DNA of 64,000 bases from an uncultured Pelagibacteraceae bacterium (GTDB lineage: Bacteria > Pseudomonadota > Alphaproteobacteria > Pelagibacterales > Pelagibacteraceae). The stretch spans positions 1 to 64,000 of the forward strand of contig CACNSD010000001.1 in the NCBI GenBank assembly GCA_902623075.1, written 5' to 3'. Every line of letters begins with the position of its first letter. Within the stretch, counting starts at the first letter, position 1. The notes under the pieces are model-generated. The model was given only the letters and a program-made list of their open reading frames with translations. It had not been told where the DNA came from and searched no databases. The translations under genes were made by a program, and so were the position numbers. Of this stretch, positions 52,715-61,238 are shown in pieces.

Positions 52715-54061
52715 CTAGTTTTTCTGATTTTTTTGGTAGTTCGTAATACCTGTTCTTAATTTATCAATAATCTCATCAATGTGTTTTTCTTCACATATAA
52801 ATTGTGGAGCAATAATTAAACAATCACCTGTTGCTTTAAAGTTAACACCTGCTTCATAGCAAGACTTAAAGGTTTCCAAACCAGCTTTACCAGGTTTGGT
52901 ATTTAATTTCATATCTATACCGCCCATCATTCCGTAGCCTCTTATATTTTCTACAGCATCCAAGTCTTGGAGCGAGAAAAGTCCTTTTTGAAAATAAGGT
53001 GATAAATTTTTTGCTCTTTCAAAAATATCCTCTTTTTCGAAAATATCTTGCACAGCTAAAGCTGCTGCTACTGCAACAGGAATACCTGAATAAGTATAAC
53101 CATGAAATAATTCTACTGACCCCATTGGAGATGCATCCATTACCGCATCATAAATTTCATCTTTACATGCTACGACACCCATTGGAACAACTCCGTTTGT
53201 AGTTGCTTTTGCCATTGTCATTATATCTGGTGTTACGCCAAATTCATGACTAGCAAATGCAGCACCAGTTCTGCCCCATCCTGTAATAACTTCGTCAAAA
53301 ATTAAAAGTATTCCGTGTTTATCGCAAATTTCTCTCAATCTTTGCAAATATCCTTTTGGTGGAACTAAAGTTCCAGTTGATCCTGCGATAGGTTCAACGA
53401 TACATGCAGCAATGTTTTCTGGACCAAAGTTACTAGCTATTCTTTCTAAATCATCAGCGAGGTTTCCACCTGTTTCAGGTTGTCCACTTACAAATTTATG
53501 TTCCGGTAAATGAGTATGTCTCATGTGTTGAACACCTGGCATCAATATACTTGCAAATGTTTTAACATTATTAATCATTCCACCTACAGATACACATCCA
53601 ATATTCATTCCGTGGTATCCTCTCTCACGTCCAACAAATCTAAATCTATGTGCATTCCCTTTTGCTCTATGATAAGCAACTGCAATTTTAATTGCTGTCT
53701 CAACTGCAGTAGATCCACAAATTGTAAAAAACATTTTATTTAAATCTCCTGGAGTATGTTTTGAAATCTTAGTTGCTAATTCAAATGATCCACCAAAACC
53801 TTGTTGGAATGGTTGGGCGTAATCTAAAGTTTCTAACTGTTTAGTAACAGCTTCTGTTATTTCTTTTCTTCCATGACCTAATGGATTACAAAATAATCCT
53901 GAGCTTGCATCAATTTGTGTTTTTCCATGATGAGTTTTTAAATAAACTCCTTTAGCTTCAGTTATTAATCTTGGATTAGCTTTAAAATCTTTGTTGGATG
54001 TAAACGGCATCCAATGTTCATTTAATGAATTTGGAACTGAAGTTCTACTCTCTGAGCTCAT
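52715..54061 (-). CDS. Class III omega-amino acid:pyruvate aminotransferase (taurine/beta-alanine type)
   Basis: PLP enzyme of 448 residues: EHWMPFTSNKDFKANPRLI near the N-terminus, ICGSTAVETAIKIA, GRERGYHGMNIG, LLIFDEVITGWGRTG and the Schiff-base lysine in MTMAKATTNG. The start region resembles beta-alanine-pyruvate transaminases; taurine- and hypotaurine-pyruvate transaminases are close relatives. Divergent position to tauABC and the adjacent alanine dehydrogenase favour taurine to sulfoacetaldehyde, but beta-alanine, GABA or hypotaurine remain possible. Confidence 0.85.
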   Translation of the reverse strand: MSSESRTSVPNSLNEHWMPFTSNKDFKANPRLITEAKGVYLKTHHGKTQIDASSGLFCNPLGHGRKEITEAVTKQLETLDYAQPFQQGFGGSFELATKISKHTPGDLNKMFFTICGSTAVETAIKIAVAYHRAKGNAHRFRFVGRERGYHGMNIGCVSVGGMINNVKTFASILMPGVQHMRHTHLPEHKFVSGQPETGGNLADDLERIASNFGPENIAACIVEPIAGSTGTLVPPKGYLQRLREICDKHGILLIFDEVITGWGRTGAAFASHEFGVTPDIMTMAKATTNGVVPMGVVACKDEIYDAVMDASPMGSVELFHGYTYSGIPVAVAAALAVQDIFEKEDIFERAKNLSPYFQKGLFSLQDLDAVENIRGYGMMGGIDMKLNTKPGKAGLETFKSCYEAGVNFKATGDCLIIAPQFICEEKHIDEIIDKLRTGITNYQKNQKN

Positions 54062-54252
54062 AAATTACTTTCTATAAATATTTTAATTTGTTTTAAGTTT
54101 TAACTCTATGGCTTCTTTAGACTAAAATAAATAGATTAACTACCACATTATTGACACAACTAAGGATTGTATAAGTTTCTTTTTTTGTTTTACTTCAGTC
54201 CCAATTTGAATTTAAATATCGAGAATTTAATTAATTAAACATAGGGGAATAA

Positions 54253-55194
54253 ATGAAAAAAATACTAAGTTTTATTCTAGGATCAATTTTTGCACTTAAC
54301 CTATCAATTTCAGTTGCTAATTCAGCTGCAAATGAGGTTAGAGTTGCATACTTTCTAGAATGGCCAAGTCCAAATCTAGAGGACATGCAGAAGAAGAATT
54401 TTGCTAAAGCTCTTGGTGTTCCAGTTAAATGGACAAACTTCACAAATGGTGGAGCTATGACTGATGCGATGTTAGCAGGAGATATTGATATTTCTTACTC
54501 TCAAGGATTAGTACCTTTTATCAATGCTGTAAAATCTAATGCACCTATCAAATTAGTTGATATTGCTATGGAATACGGAATGGGTGGGACTACATGTGTT
54601 ACATCTAACGCTTCTGGAATTACAAAAGCAAACGCTACTGAATTAGAAGGTAAAAAAGTTGCTGTTCCATTAGGAACAATGGCTGAATACGTTTTTGATG
54701 AAAGTATGAAAGTTGTTGGTGCTGACAGAGGTAAAATGGACATTATTCAAATGGACCCTGAAGAAGGTGCTGCTGCATTAGTTAGTGGTGATGTTGTAAT
54801 GGCATGTTTATTTGGTGGTAATTCTATCAAAGCAGCAACTGCAGTTGGATCAAGACTATTGACTGTAGATGAGGCTAGAGCAGCTGGTATCTTAGGAATA
54901 GATATCACGTCTGTTACTGACAAATTCATGAAAGAAAACCCAGGAATGTTAAGGACTTTCATAGAAGTAACTCATGAAGCTAACGCTAGATACAAAGCTG
55001 GAAAAGCTGACTTAAACGCAATGTCTAAAGCTTCAGAGATGAAAGTTTCAGATATGAAAGATACTTTGAGTGGATTTAAGTTCTTAACTCCAGAAGAAAC
55101 TAAACAATCTATGACAAGCGGAAACCTAGATGCATTCTTAAAAGGAATGGGAACTCCAGGTGGAAACGTAGATACGAGTTTCTTACCTTTATAA
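54253..55194 (+). CDS. tauA: Taurine/sulfonate ABC transporter binding protein TauA
   Basis: A 313-residue periplasmic binding protein of the nitrate/sulfonate/taurine family. Signal peptide about 1-26 (MKKILSFILGSIFALNLSIS to NSAANE), then VRVAYFLEWPSPN, GGAMTDAMLAGDIDISYSQG and GKKVAVPLGTMAEYVF. A strong AGGGGAA Shine-Dalgarno precedes the ATG at 54253. GC-richer codons than its neighbours suggest high expression. A transcription terminator-like hairpin separates it from tauB. Ligand taurine or another sulfonate is inferred from neighbours. Confidence 0.9.
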   Translation: MKKILSFILGSIFALNLSISVANSAANEVRVAYFLEWPSPNLEDMQKKNFAKALGVPVKWTNFTNGGAMTDAMLAGDIDISYSQGLVPFINAVKSNAPIKLVDIAMEYGMGGTTCVTSNASGITKANATELEGKKVAVPLGTMAEYVFDESMKVVGADRGKMDIIQMDPEEGAAALVSGDVVMACLFGGNSIKAATAVGSRLLTVDEARAAGILGIDITSVTDKFMKENPGMLRTFIEVTHEANARYKAGKADLNAMSKASEMKVSDMKDTLSGFKFLTPEETKQSMTSGNLDAFLKGMGTPGGNVDTSFLPL

Positions 55195-55214
55195 TCTTAA
55201 GGGTTTAAAATTTT

Positions 55215-55253
55215 AAATAGGCACTGATTTTATAATTGGTGCCTATTTTTTTT
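55215..55253 (+). terminator. Intrinsic terminator/attenuator between tauA and tauB
   Basis: Perfect 10-bp stem AAATAGGCAC (55215-55224) / GTGCCTATTT (55239-55248) with a 14-base loop and a T run through 55253. It is on the coding strand, 20 bp after the tauA stop and 26 bp before the tauB start. Because tauB and tauC follow in the same direction, partial read-through would give high TauA and lower TauBC, the usual stoichiometry of binding-protein transporters. Confidence 0.85.
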
Positions 55254-55278
55254 ACAAAATTTCTAATATAAAGAATTT

Positions 55279-56076
55279 ATGAGTGATCTTGTTTCTCAAA
55301 GTTTAAATATGATTTTTAAAACTCCAAAAGGAGAAACTGTTCATGCTCTAAAAGACGTAAGTTTTACTCTTAAAAAAGGAGAATTACTTACAGTGCTTGG
55401 TCCCTCTGGATGTGGAAAAACAACTTTACTTAATATTACTGCTGGATTTTTAAGACCAACGTCAGGAAAAATTACTCTCAATAATAATGAAATTGACGGA
55501 CCTGGTGTTGAAAGAGGCATGGTATTTCAACAAGGTGCTTTATTTGAATGGCTAACAGTTGCTGAGAATGTAAATTTTGGACTTAGAATGAAAAAAGAAG
55601 ATCCTGAGGTTACAGCAAAAAGAGTTGATGAATGGTTGGATATAGTTGGGCTTAAAGGTTTTGGTAACACACCAACTTATCAATTATCAGGAGGAATGCA
55701 GCAAAGAGTTGCTCTTGCAAGATGCTTAATAAATGATCCAGATTTAATTTTAATGGATGAACCTTTGGGTGCTTTAGATGCATTAACTAGAGAAAAGATG
55801 CAGTCATTAGTTTTAAAGATTTGGAAAGAAACAGGAAAAACAATTATCTTAATTACTCACTCTGTTGAAGAAGCTTTATTACTTGGAGAAAGATTATATG
55901 TAATGGCTCCAAGACCAGGACGTATACATAAAGAGTACAATCTTCCTTTTGCAGAAATGGGTCTTACACAAGACTTAAGAGAAATTAAAAAAAATAAAGA
56001 ATTTTCATCTACACGAGAAGAAATTTTATCCATGATTTGGAATATGGAAGAAGAAATAATGGGGAAAGAAAATTAA
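55279..56076 (+). CDS. tauB: Taurine/sulfonate ABC transporter ATP-binding protein TauB
   Basis: ABC ATPase of 265 residues: Walker A GPSGCGKTTLLN near residue 40, Q-loop MVFQQGALFEWLTV, signature LSGGMQQRVALARCL, Walker B LILMDEPLGALD and H-loop ITHSVEEALLLGERLYVM. The QQ.ALFxWxTV and ALDALTREKMQ context is that of SsuB/TauB/NrtD. It hydrolyses ATP at the cytoplasmic face to drive the TauC permease. tauC starts directly after its stop. Confidence 0.95.
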   Translation: MSDLVSQSLNMIFKTPKGETVHALKDVSFTLKKGELLTVLGPSGCGKTTLLNITAGFLRPTSGKITLNNNEIDGPGVERGMVFQQGALFEWLTVAENVNFGLRMKKEDPEVTAKRVDEWLDIVGLKGFGNTPTYQLSGGMQQRVALARCLINDPDLILMDEPLGALDALTREKMQSLVLKIWKETGKTIILITHSVEEALLLGERLYVMAPRPGRIHKEYNLPFAEMGLTQDLREIKKNKEFSSTREEILSMIWNMEEEIMGKEN

Positions 56077-58002
56077 ATGTTAACCCAATTTATAACCATC
56101 TTAATATTTGTGGCTGTAATCGGATGTATTCTTTATGGAAGGAGGTTAATTAGAACTGAAAAGGTTGATGCTGTCTTTGGTAATCCGGAAAGAGCTAAAG
56201 GTGGAACACACTGGATAATTGTAGGTAGTAGTGCAATCCTGATGCTATGGCTTTATTATTCATGGGATATAGCAAAAGGTTTTTATCCAAAATCAGCAAA
56301 TGAATTATGCCAAGTAGCTAAAATTAACGAGTCGTTGTTAGGTTTAAAGTACCAATTTCCTATTGAAGAAAGAGAATTCAAAAGCACATCAATTATAAAA
56401 ATTGAAAATAAAAACCTTAAAAAAATTTCTAATGAGATAAATAAATCTCCAGATTTAAATGATCAGCAAAAAACAATTCTAATAAGCTATATTGATAGAA
56501 CAACTAAACTAATTCCTTTCTTAACTAGTGAAGAGCTGATGGAAATAGAAACTGAAATCAAAATTAAAGAAATGACAGAGGAAATAAAACTTCTAAGTTT
56601 AAATTTCCAAAAGAAAGGTTACCCTTTTGAAACAGGTGCTGAAAAAAAAGAAAGACAAAAACTTATTAATGAACAAGGTGGTTGGGGAATAACAACAATA
56701 GATTCTGGAAGTGGTTCTATAGAAAACACCATAGAAATACCAACTGTACCTCAAACTAATAAAGGTTTAAAATTTCATGCTGCTGCAGCAGAACTAAAAA
56801 AAATTGACGATAAATTTTTTAAATTAAAAAACCATAATCCACAGTTCAAAAGTGCAATCAAACAACTCAAAGATGATATTAAAGCTTATAGAAAAAGTTT
56901 AGATGATAATCAGGAAATCGCATCTGATTACGCAAAGAACATTGTTAAAATTGCAAGAAGAATAGAGTTTGCAAGTATCTACCCTCCTAATGCACTAAAT
57001 GAAATGCAGGCTGCAATTGTTGAATTTGATGAATTACAAAATAAAGAACAAGGTGGATTAAGGTTAATTGATATTCTTTTATTCCCTGCGGGAACAATTG
57101 TTGCAAGTGGACCGACATGTTCAGAACAAGGATCAGGAAGGTGGCTACCAAAACCATCTGATACTTTTAATAAATTTATTCTGATGTCAAAACCAAGTGT
57201 TGGTTACAAAAATATTCCTCTTTTATGGATTGAGATGGTTGATGTAAGTAAAATGATAGGATTTATTTTACCAGATTGGATAGCAGATATCTTGCCTGGT
57301 GAATATCCAGTGCATACAAAAGATGGAATTGTAAAAGAAAACTTTAAAAGTAATGTTTTAAAAGTAGTTACTGGTGACTTTAGATTATTTAAAGTGCCTG
57401 TTCCGTATGGACACATATGGGACTCATTCTTAAGAGTATTTTTAGGTTTGGTATTTGGAATTCTTATTGGGGTGCCATTAGGATTGTTTATGGGTTTAAA
57501 TCGATTTGCTAAAGGCTTCTTTGATCCTTTAATCGAATTATACAGACCTGTTCCGCCGTTAGCTTGGGCGCCATTGATTATTTCAGTTCTTGGAATAGAT
57601 AATACGGGTAAAATATTTTTATTATTCATGGTCTCACTTTCAATTATGATTATTTCTGCAAGAGCTGGTGCATCAGGAACACAGCTTTCGAAAATACATG
57701 CTGCACACTCCTTAGGGGCAACTAAAAAACAAATTTTAAGATATGTGATTTTCCCTAATTCACTTCCTGAAATTCTTACAGGAATAAGAGTTGCCGTTGG
57801 TATGTGCTGGGGAACACTTGTTGCTGCAGAGTTTTTAGCAGGTACAACAGGTATTGGTTTTGTTGAAAACGTCGCAAAAAAGTACTTCCAATACGAAGTT
57901 ATTTGGATAACGATATTTATTATGGGTCTGTTAGGTCTTTTATTTGATATTACATTAAGAAAAATAATAGATAAAACTATCCCTTGGCGTGGAAAAGGAT
58001 AA
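56077..58002 (+). CDS. tauC: Enlarged taurine/sulfonate ABC permease TauC
   Basis: A 641-residue permease; typical TauC/SsuC has about 250-290. The standard BPD_transp_1 domain is at about 445-641 with the EAA loop HSLGATKKQILRYVIFP and YRPVPPLAWAPLII. Before it are two membrane segments (about 3-22 and 47-66), then a ~370-residue largely helical, Lys/Glu-rich insert that should lie in the periplasm. A short CSEQGSGRWLPKPSDTF near residue 350 precedes the core. The insert may contact the binding protein or envelope; I do not recognise its fold. Confidence 0.9.
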   Translation: MLTQFITILIFVAVIGCILYGRRLIRTEKVDAVFGNPERAKGGTHWIIVGSSAILMLWLYYSWDIAKGFYPKSANELCQVAKINESLLGLKYQFPIEEREFKSTSIIKIENKNLKKISNEINKSPDLNDQQKTILISYIDRTTKLIPFLTSEELMEIETEIKIKEMTEEIKLLSLNFQKKGYPFETGAEKKERQKLINEQGGWGITTIDSGSGSIENTIEIPTVPQTNKGLKFHAAAAELKKIDDKFFKLKNHNPQFKSAIKQLKDDIKAYRKSLDDNQEIASDYAKNIVKIARRIEFASIYPPNALNEMQAAIVEFDELQNKEQGGLRLIDILLFPAGTIVASGPTCSEQGSGRWLPKPSDTFNKFILMSKPSVGYKNIPLLWIEMVDVSKMIGFILPDWIADILPGEYPVHTKDGIVKENFKSNVLKVVTGDFRLFKVPVPYGHIWDSFLRVFLGLVFGILIGVPLGLFMGLNRFAKGFFDPLIELYRPVPPLAWAPLIISVLGIDNTGKIFLLFMVSLSIMIISARAGASGTQLSKIHAAHSLGATKKQILRYVIFPNSLPEILTGIRVAVGMCWGTLVAAEFLAGTTGIGFVENVAKKYFQYEVIWITIFIMGLLGLLFDITLRKIIDKTIPWRGKG

Positions 58003-58018
58003 ATGTTAAGGGGATGAA

Positions 58019-59023
58019 ATGAAGACCCCAGTTTTAAAAAAACAAGTTATTAAAATATTTCAAAAATTTGGTCTAAGTAAAGATCATGCTTTAATTTCTA
58101 CAAATGCATTAATTAATGCAGAATTAGTTGGTGCATATGGTCATGGTTTATCAAGGCTTAAAATGTATTGTGATCGAATTTCTAAAAAAGTAATCAATCC
58201 AAAACCAAAAATTAAAATTACAAAAATTTCTTCTTCTATTTCTCATATTGATGCAAATAATAGTATTGGGTTTGTTGCTGCAGATTTAGGAATTAAGACT
58301 GCAATTAAACATGCACAAAAAACTGGAATTGGTATGGTAGCAATTAAAAATAGTGGGCACTACGGTTTATCAGGTTATTATGCTGAACAAGCAGTAAAGA
58401 AAAACTTAATTGCAATGATATATACAAATGCTCCACCAGCAGTTGCCCCCCATGGCGCACTTAAAACATTATTTGGTACTAATCCAATTTGTTTTGGTTC
58501 ACCAACTGGATATAAAATTCCTTTCATATTAGATACATCGATATCAATGATTAATAGAGGAAAAATTAGAGTTGCAGCTAGAAACAGTCAATCAATTCCT
58601 GAAGGTGTTGCATTAGATAAATTTGGTAAACCAACAACAGATGCTAAAAAAGCACTAGCTGGTGTTCAATTACCAATTGCAGGTTTTAGAGGTTCAGGAC
58701 TTGCTTGGATGGTAGATATCTTAAGTGGAGTTTTAACAGGTGGAAATCATGCAGGTAGAGTAAAAGATCCGTTTGATGATTTTTCTGGTCCACAAAATAT
58801 AGGACATTTATTTATAACTTTTAAAGCAAATTTGTTCCAAAAAAATTATAATCAACGAATTAAAGATAATATTAAAACAATAAAAAAACTGCCTAAAATT
58901 AAAGGAGTTAAAGAGATAATGTATCCAGGTCAAAATAAATTTAACCGGTATAAAAATAACTCAAAAAAAGAAATTTCTATACCGGATTTAATAAAGAAAG
59001 ATTTGGAAACTTTAATAAGTTAA
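58019..59023 (+). CDS. LDH2/malate-type dehydrogenase, candidate (R)-sulfolactate dehydrogenase ComC
   Basis: NAD(P)-dependent oxidoreductase of the LDH2/MDH2/YlbC family, 334 residues: ELVGAYGHGLSRLKMYCDR, VAIKNSGHYGLSGYYAEQA with the catalytic histidine, FGTNPICFGSP, GFRGSGLAWMVDILSGVLTGG. Family members oxidise malate, lactate, ureidoglycolate, 2,3-diketogulonate or sulfolactate. It is 16 bp after tauC with AAGGGGA as ribosome site, and an HpsN-like gene lies 3 kb away, so sulfolactate to sulfopyruvate is a reasonable guess, not shown. Confidence 0.82.
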   Translation: MKTPVLKKQVIKIFQKFGLSKDHALISTNALINAELVGAYGHGLSRLKMYCDRISKKVINPKPKIKITKISSSISHIDANNSIGFVAADLGIKTAIKHAQKTGIGMVAIKNSGHYGLSGYYAEQAVKKNLIAMIYTNAPPAVAPHGALKTLFGTNPICFGSPTGYKIPFILDTSISMINRGKIRVAARNSQSIPEGVALDKFGKPTTDAKKALAGVQLPIAGFRGSGLAWMVDILSGVLTGGNHAGRVKDPFDDFSGPQNIGHLFITFKANLFQKNYNQRIKDNIKTIKKLPKIKGVKEIMYPGQNKFNRYKNNSKKEISIPDLIKKDLETLIS

Positions 59024-59209
59024 CATCGTTAGAGCACCTAAGGAAACAATAACAGATGATAAAATTATTGTTCGTTTAACTTTTTCCTTCTTCTTTTCTT
59101 CTAGAAGTCTTTGTTTTAGAACATCTACGTTAACTCTTTTTGGAGTTTCTGTATATTGAGAGGGGGTCTCTGCAATCTCGGATATTCTATTTAAGCTTTC
59201 TGTACTCAT
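59012..59209 (-). CDS. Tiny single-span membrane protein (paralog of 47908-48117)
   Basis: A 65-residue protein: polar N-terminus, then VNVDVLKQRLLEEKKKEKVKR and a C-terminal hydrophobic span (about 47-64). The VNVxxLxxRLxxEKxKxKxKR-span layout resembles the protein at 47908-48117. It overlaps the 3' end of the dehydrogenase gene by 12 bp and is divergent from the regulator gene. The matching paralog argues that it is real. Function unknown. Confidence 0.6.
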   Translation of the reverse strand: MSTESLNRISEIAETPSQYTETPKRVNVDVLKQRLLEEKKKEKVKRTIILSSVIVSLGALTMLTY

Positions 59210-59266
59210 TAATTAAAATAAACATGAATTTGTATTTATTTGAATAGATAGGTTGTCCAAAATGGG

Positions 59267-59295
59267 TTGACACATTATTTGATATTGTTCATATT
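59267..59295 (+). promoter_or_regulatory. Predicted sigma-70-type promoter for the duplicated-HTH gene
   Basis: A perfect -35 TTGACA (59267-59272), 17-bp spacer, and a -10-like CATATT (59290-59295), located 18 bp before the ATG at 59313. This is the best sigma-70 match I noticed in the window. The leader would be only about ten bases, which may explain the lack of a Shine-Dalgarno sequence. Confidence 0.45.
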
Positions 59296-59312
59296 GGGTT
59301 TTTTTAATAAAT

Positions 59313-60272
59313 ATGAACACTTTACCCAGTATATCAGAGCACATTGATGAGAAGATAATTAATAAGGTAATTCAAGATAACTTTGCCGCATTAGCGCCCT
59401 GTTATTTTACTTTAACAAGTAATTGGTTTGTAAGAGCCTACGATCATTGGAAAGATATAGATAAGTTTGTCATCATTATATATTTAATACATCAGAACCT
59501 TATATATTTTAGGCAAAATGGCATAAAAATTGACTACGAAACGTTTTACGAAAAAAAATCGATTGAAATTGATAAAATTAATATTTCAGACATCTCAAAA
59601 GATCTAGCAGTTCCAAAAGAAAGTATTAGAAGAAAAGTTTTAGAATTAGAAAAACAAAAAGTAATTATAAGAACTGGTAAGAAAATTCTTGTCGTTAGAG
59701 ATACCTTTTACTCATCTAAAGCAGTGGAAACTCTTACAGAGGTTGCAACTATATTACATGAATTTAATAAAATTTTAAAAAAAGAAAAAATGGTAAATGA
59801 AGTTTATTCTTTTAAAGAAATAATATTAGCAATAAAAGAAAATTTTTCCTACTGCATGTATCAGTTTAATAAATTTTGGTTTATTTATATTAATAGATGG
59901 AGAAATGAGCTTAAAGATTTAGAAACCTTGGGTATCGGTATGGTTGTAGTAATTAACTCAGTTAAAAATAAAAATTTTGTTCCAAAAAAAAGTATGCGTT
60001 CATACCATAAAGATCTTATGGGCTCTGATACCAGAGGTGTAAATGCAATGTCAATTTCTGAGATAACTGGTATCCCAAGACCTACAGTTGTGAGAAAACT
60101 AAAATATTTAATTGATAAAAAATATCTTCATATAAATGAAAAAAAATTAATTACATTTAATGCTAAAGATAGTGCTTTTATAACAACAAAGGGAATGGTG
60201 AATAAAAATATGATTAGCCTAAGCCATTTTATCTATAAAGTTTTTAATCATATAAGAATAATAAATTCTTAA
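59313..60272 (+). CDS. Putative transcriptional regulator with duplicated winged-helix halves
   Basis: A 319-residue protein that looks internally duplicated. Each half has a hydrophobic/aromatic helical stretch (NFAALAPCYFTLTSNWFVRAYDHW; NFSYCMYQFNKFWFIYINRW) followed by a helix-turn-helix: ISDISKDLAVPKESIRRKVLELEKQKVI (about 92-120) and ISEITGIPRPTVVRKLKYLIDKKYL (about 248-273). The HTH style is MarR/Crp-like. No ligand-binding domain of known type is seen. Placed between the tau genes and pta-hpsN, it may control them; I do not recognise a named family. Confidence 0.75.
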   Translation: MNTLPSISEHIDEKIINKVIQDNFAALAPCYFTLTSNWFVRAYDHWKDIDKFVIIIYLIHQNLIYFRQNGIKIDYETFYEKKSIEIDKINISDISKDLAVPKESIRRKVLELEKQKVIIRTGKKILVVRDTFYSSKAVETLTEVATILHEFNKILKKEKMVNEVYSFKEIILAIKENFSYCMYQFNKFWFIYINRWRNELKDLETLGIGMVVVINSVKNKNFVPKKSMRSYHKDLMGSDTRGVNAMSISEITGIPRPTVVRKLKYLIDKKYLHINEKKLITFNAKDSAFITTKGMVNKNMISLSHFIYKVFNHIRIINS

Positions 60273-61120
60273 TTAGACTTTCTTAAAATAGCAATAAAAA
60301 TAAATCCTGTTATATACATGATTAGTGCATAGGCGGCTGTTGGAATTGCGTATAATATATCAGTGCCAAATATTTGTGTAGAAACAAATATAGCTAAAGT
60401 ACCATTTTGTAATCCACATTCTAAAGCAATACACCTCATTTGTTTAATTCCTGAAGTAAAAGCTTTTGCGATGTAGTACGCAATAACCATCATCAATACA
60501 TTTAATGTTAAAGTAATTAAACCAGCTTGCATTATAAAACTGATTAAATTGTCTTTTTCTTCATAAAACGCTGCAAAAAAGAAAATTACAAATAATACAA
60601 TATTAAGTTTATTAAAGATTCCAACTTTAGAATCTATAAAATTTTCAGCAAATTTTCTGATAATCATTCCTAAAATTACAGGAACCGTTACAACTAAAAA
60701 CATTTTTAGAGCAATTCCTGTCATTGAAATATTTTGTGAAATTTCTGCTATTCCAAGGAAATCAGCAGATGTAAAAATTATCAACGGAACCGTAATTATA
60801 CTTAATAAACTAATTACAGCAGTTAAAGATATTGATAATGCAACATCTCCATCTGCAAATTTTGTCATAATATTAGAAGTTACTCCACCTGGGGCTGCAG
60901 CTATGATCATAACCCCTATTGCTATTTCCGGTGGTGTTTTAAAAATTAATATTAATATGTAAGCGACTATTGGAAGGATTATTAATTGGGAAACAAAACC
61001 AACAATAAAATCCTTTGGTGTTTTTAATATTCTACCAAAATCTTCTAGTTTTAATCCTAGACCTAAGCCTAACATTATCAAAGCCAAAATAATTGGTGCT
61101 ATTTTAGTTACAACTTCCAA
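60269..61120 (-). CDS. BASS family transporter (bile acid:sodium symporter-like)
   Basis: A 283-residue membrane protein with about nine or ten helices. PGGVTSNIMTKFADGDVALSISLTAV and ECGLQNGTLAIFVSTQIFG are the two crossover-motif regions of BASS-fold sodium symporters. Bacterial members carry small organic anions such as pyruvate, pantoate or sulfonate-like acids; the substrate is unknown. Given its place among sulfonate genes, a sulfonate or keto-acid is possible. It overlaps the convergent regulator gene by 4 bp and is divergent from pta. Confidence 0.88.
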   Translation of the reverse strand: MEVVTKIAPIILALIMLGLGLGLKLEDFGRILKTPKDFIVGFVSQLIILPIVAYILILIFKTPPEIAIGVMIIAAAPGGVTSNIMTKFADGDVALSISLTAVISLLSIITVPLIIFTSADFLGIAEISQNISMTGIALKMFLVVTVPVILGMIIRKFAENFIDSKVGIFNKLNIVLFVIFFFAAFYEEKDNLISFIMQAGLITLTLNVLMMVIAYYIAKAFTSGIKQMRCIALECGLQNGTLAIFVSTQIFGTDILYAIPTAAYALIMYITGFIFIAILRKSN

Positions 61121-61238
61121 AGTTTCCCCTCTCTTAATACTGAGATTATAACTTTTTACATGATTTGTTTAGATGGTATTTTTCTATATACATGTTGAGT
61201 TTTTTGACTTATTTAGTTTTTTAACTTATTTAAAGTAA

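Noticed and set aside
54151-54175. TTGACA (54151-54156) with TATAAG (54170-54175) upstream of tauA as a sigma-70 promoter
   Set aside because: The spacer is only 13 bp, too short for a normal promoter; a tauA promoter must exist in this region but I cannot place it.
57204-57629. 141-residue open frame antisense to tauC
   Set aside because: Lies wholly inside tauC on the other strand, with no motif or ribosome site; a shadow of the coding frame.
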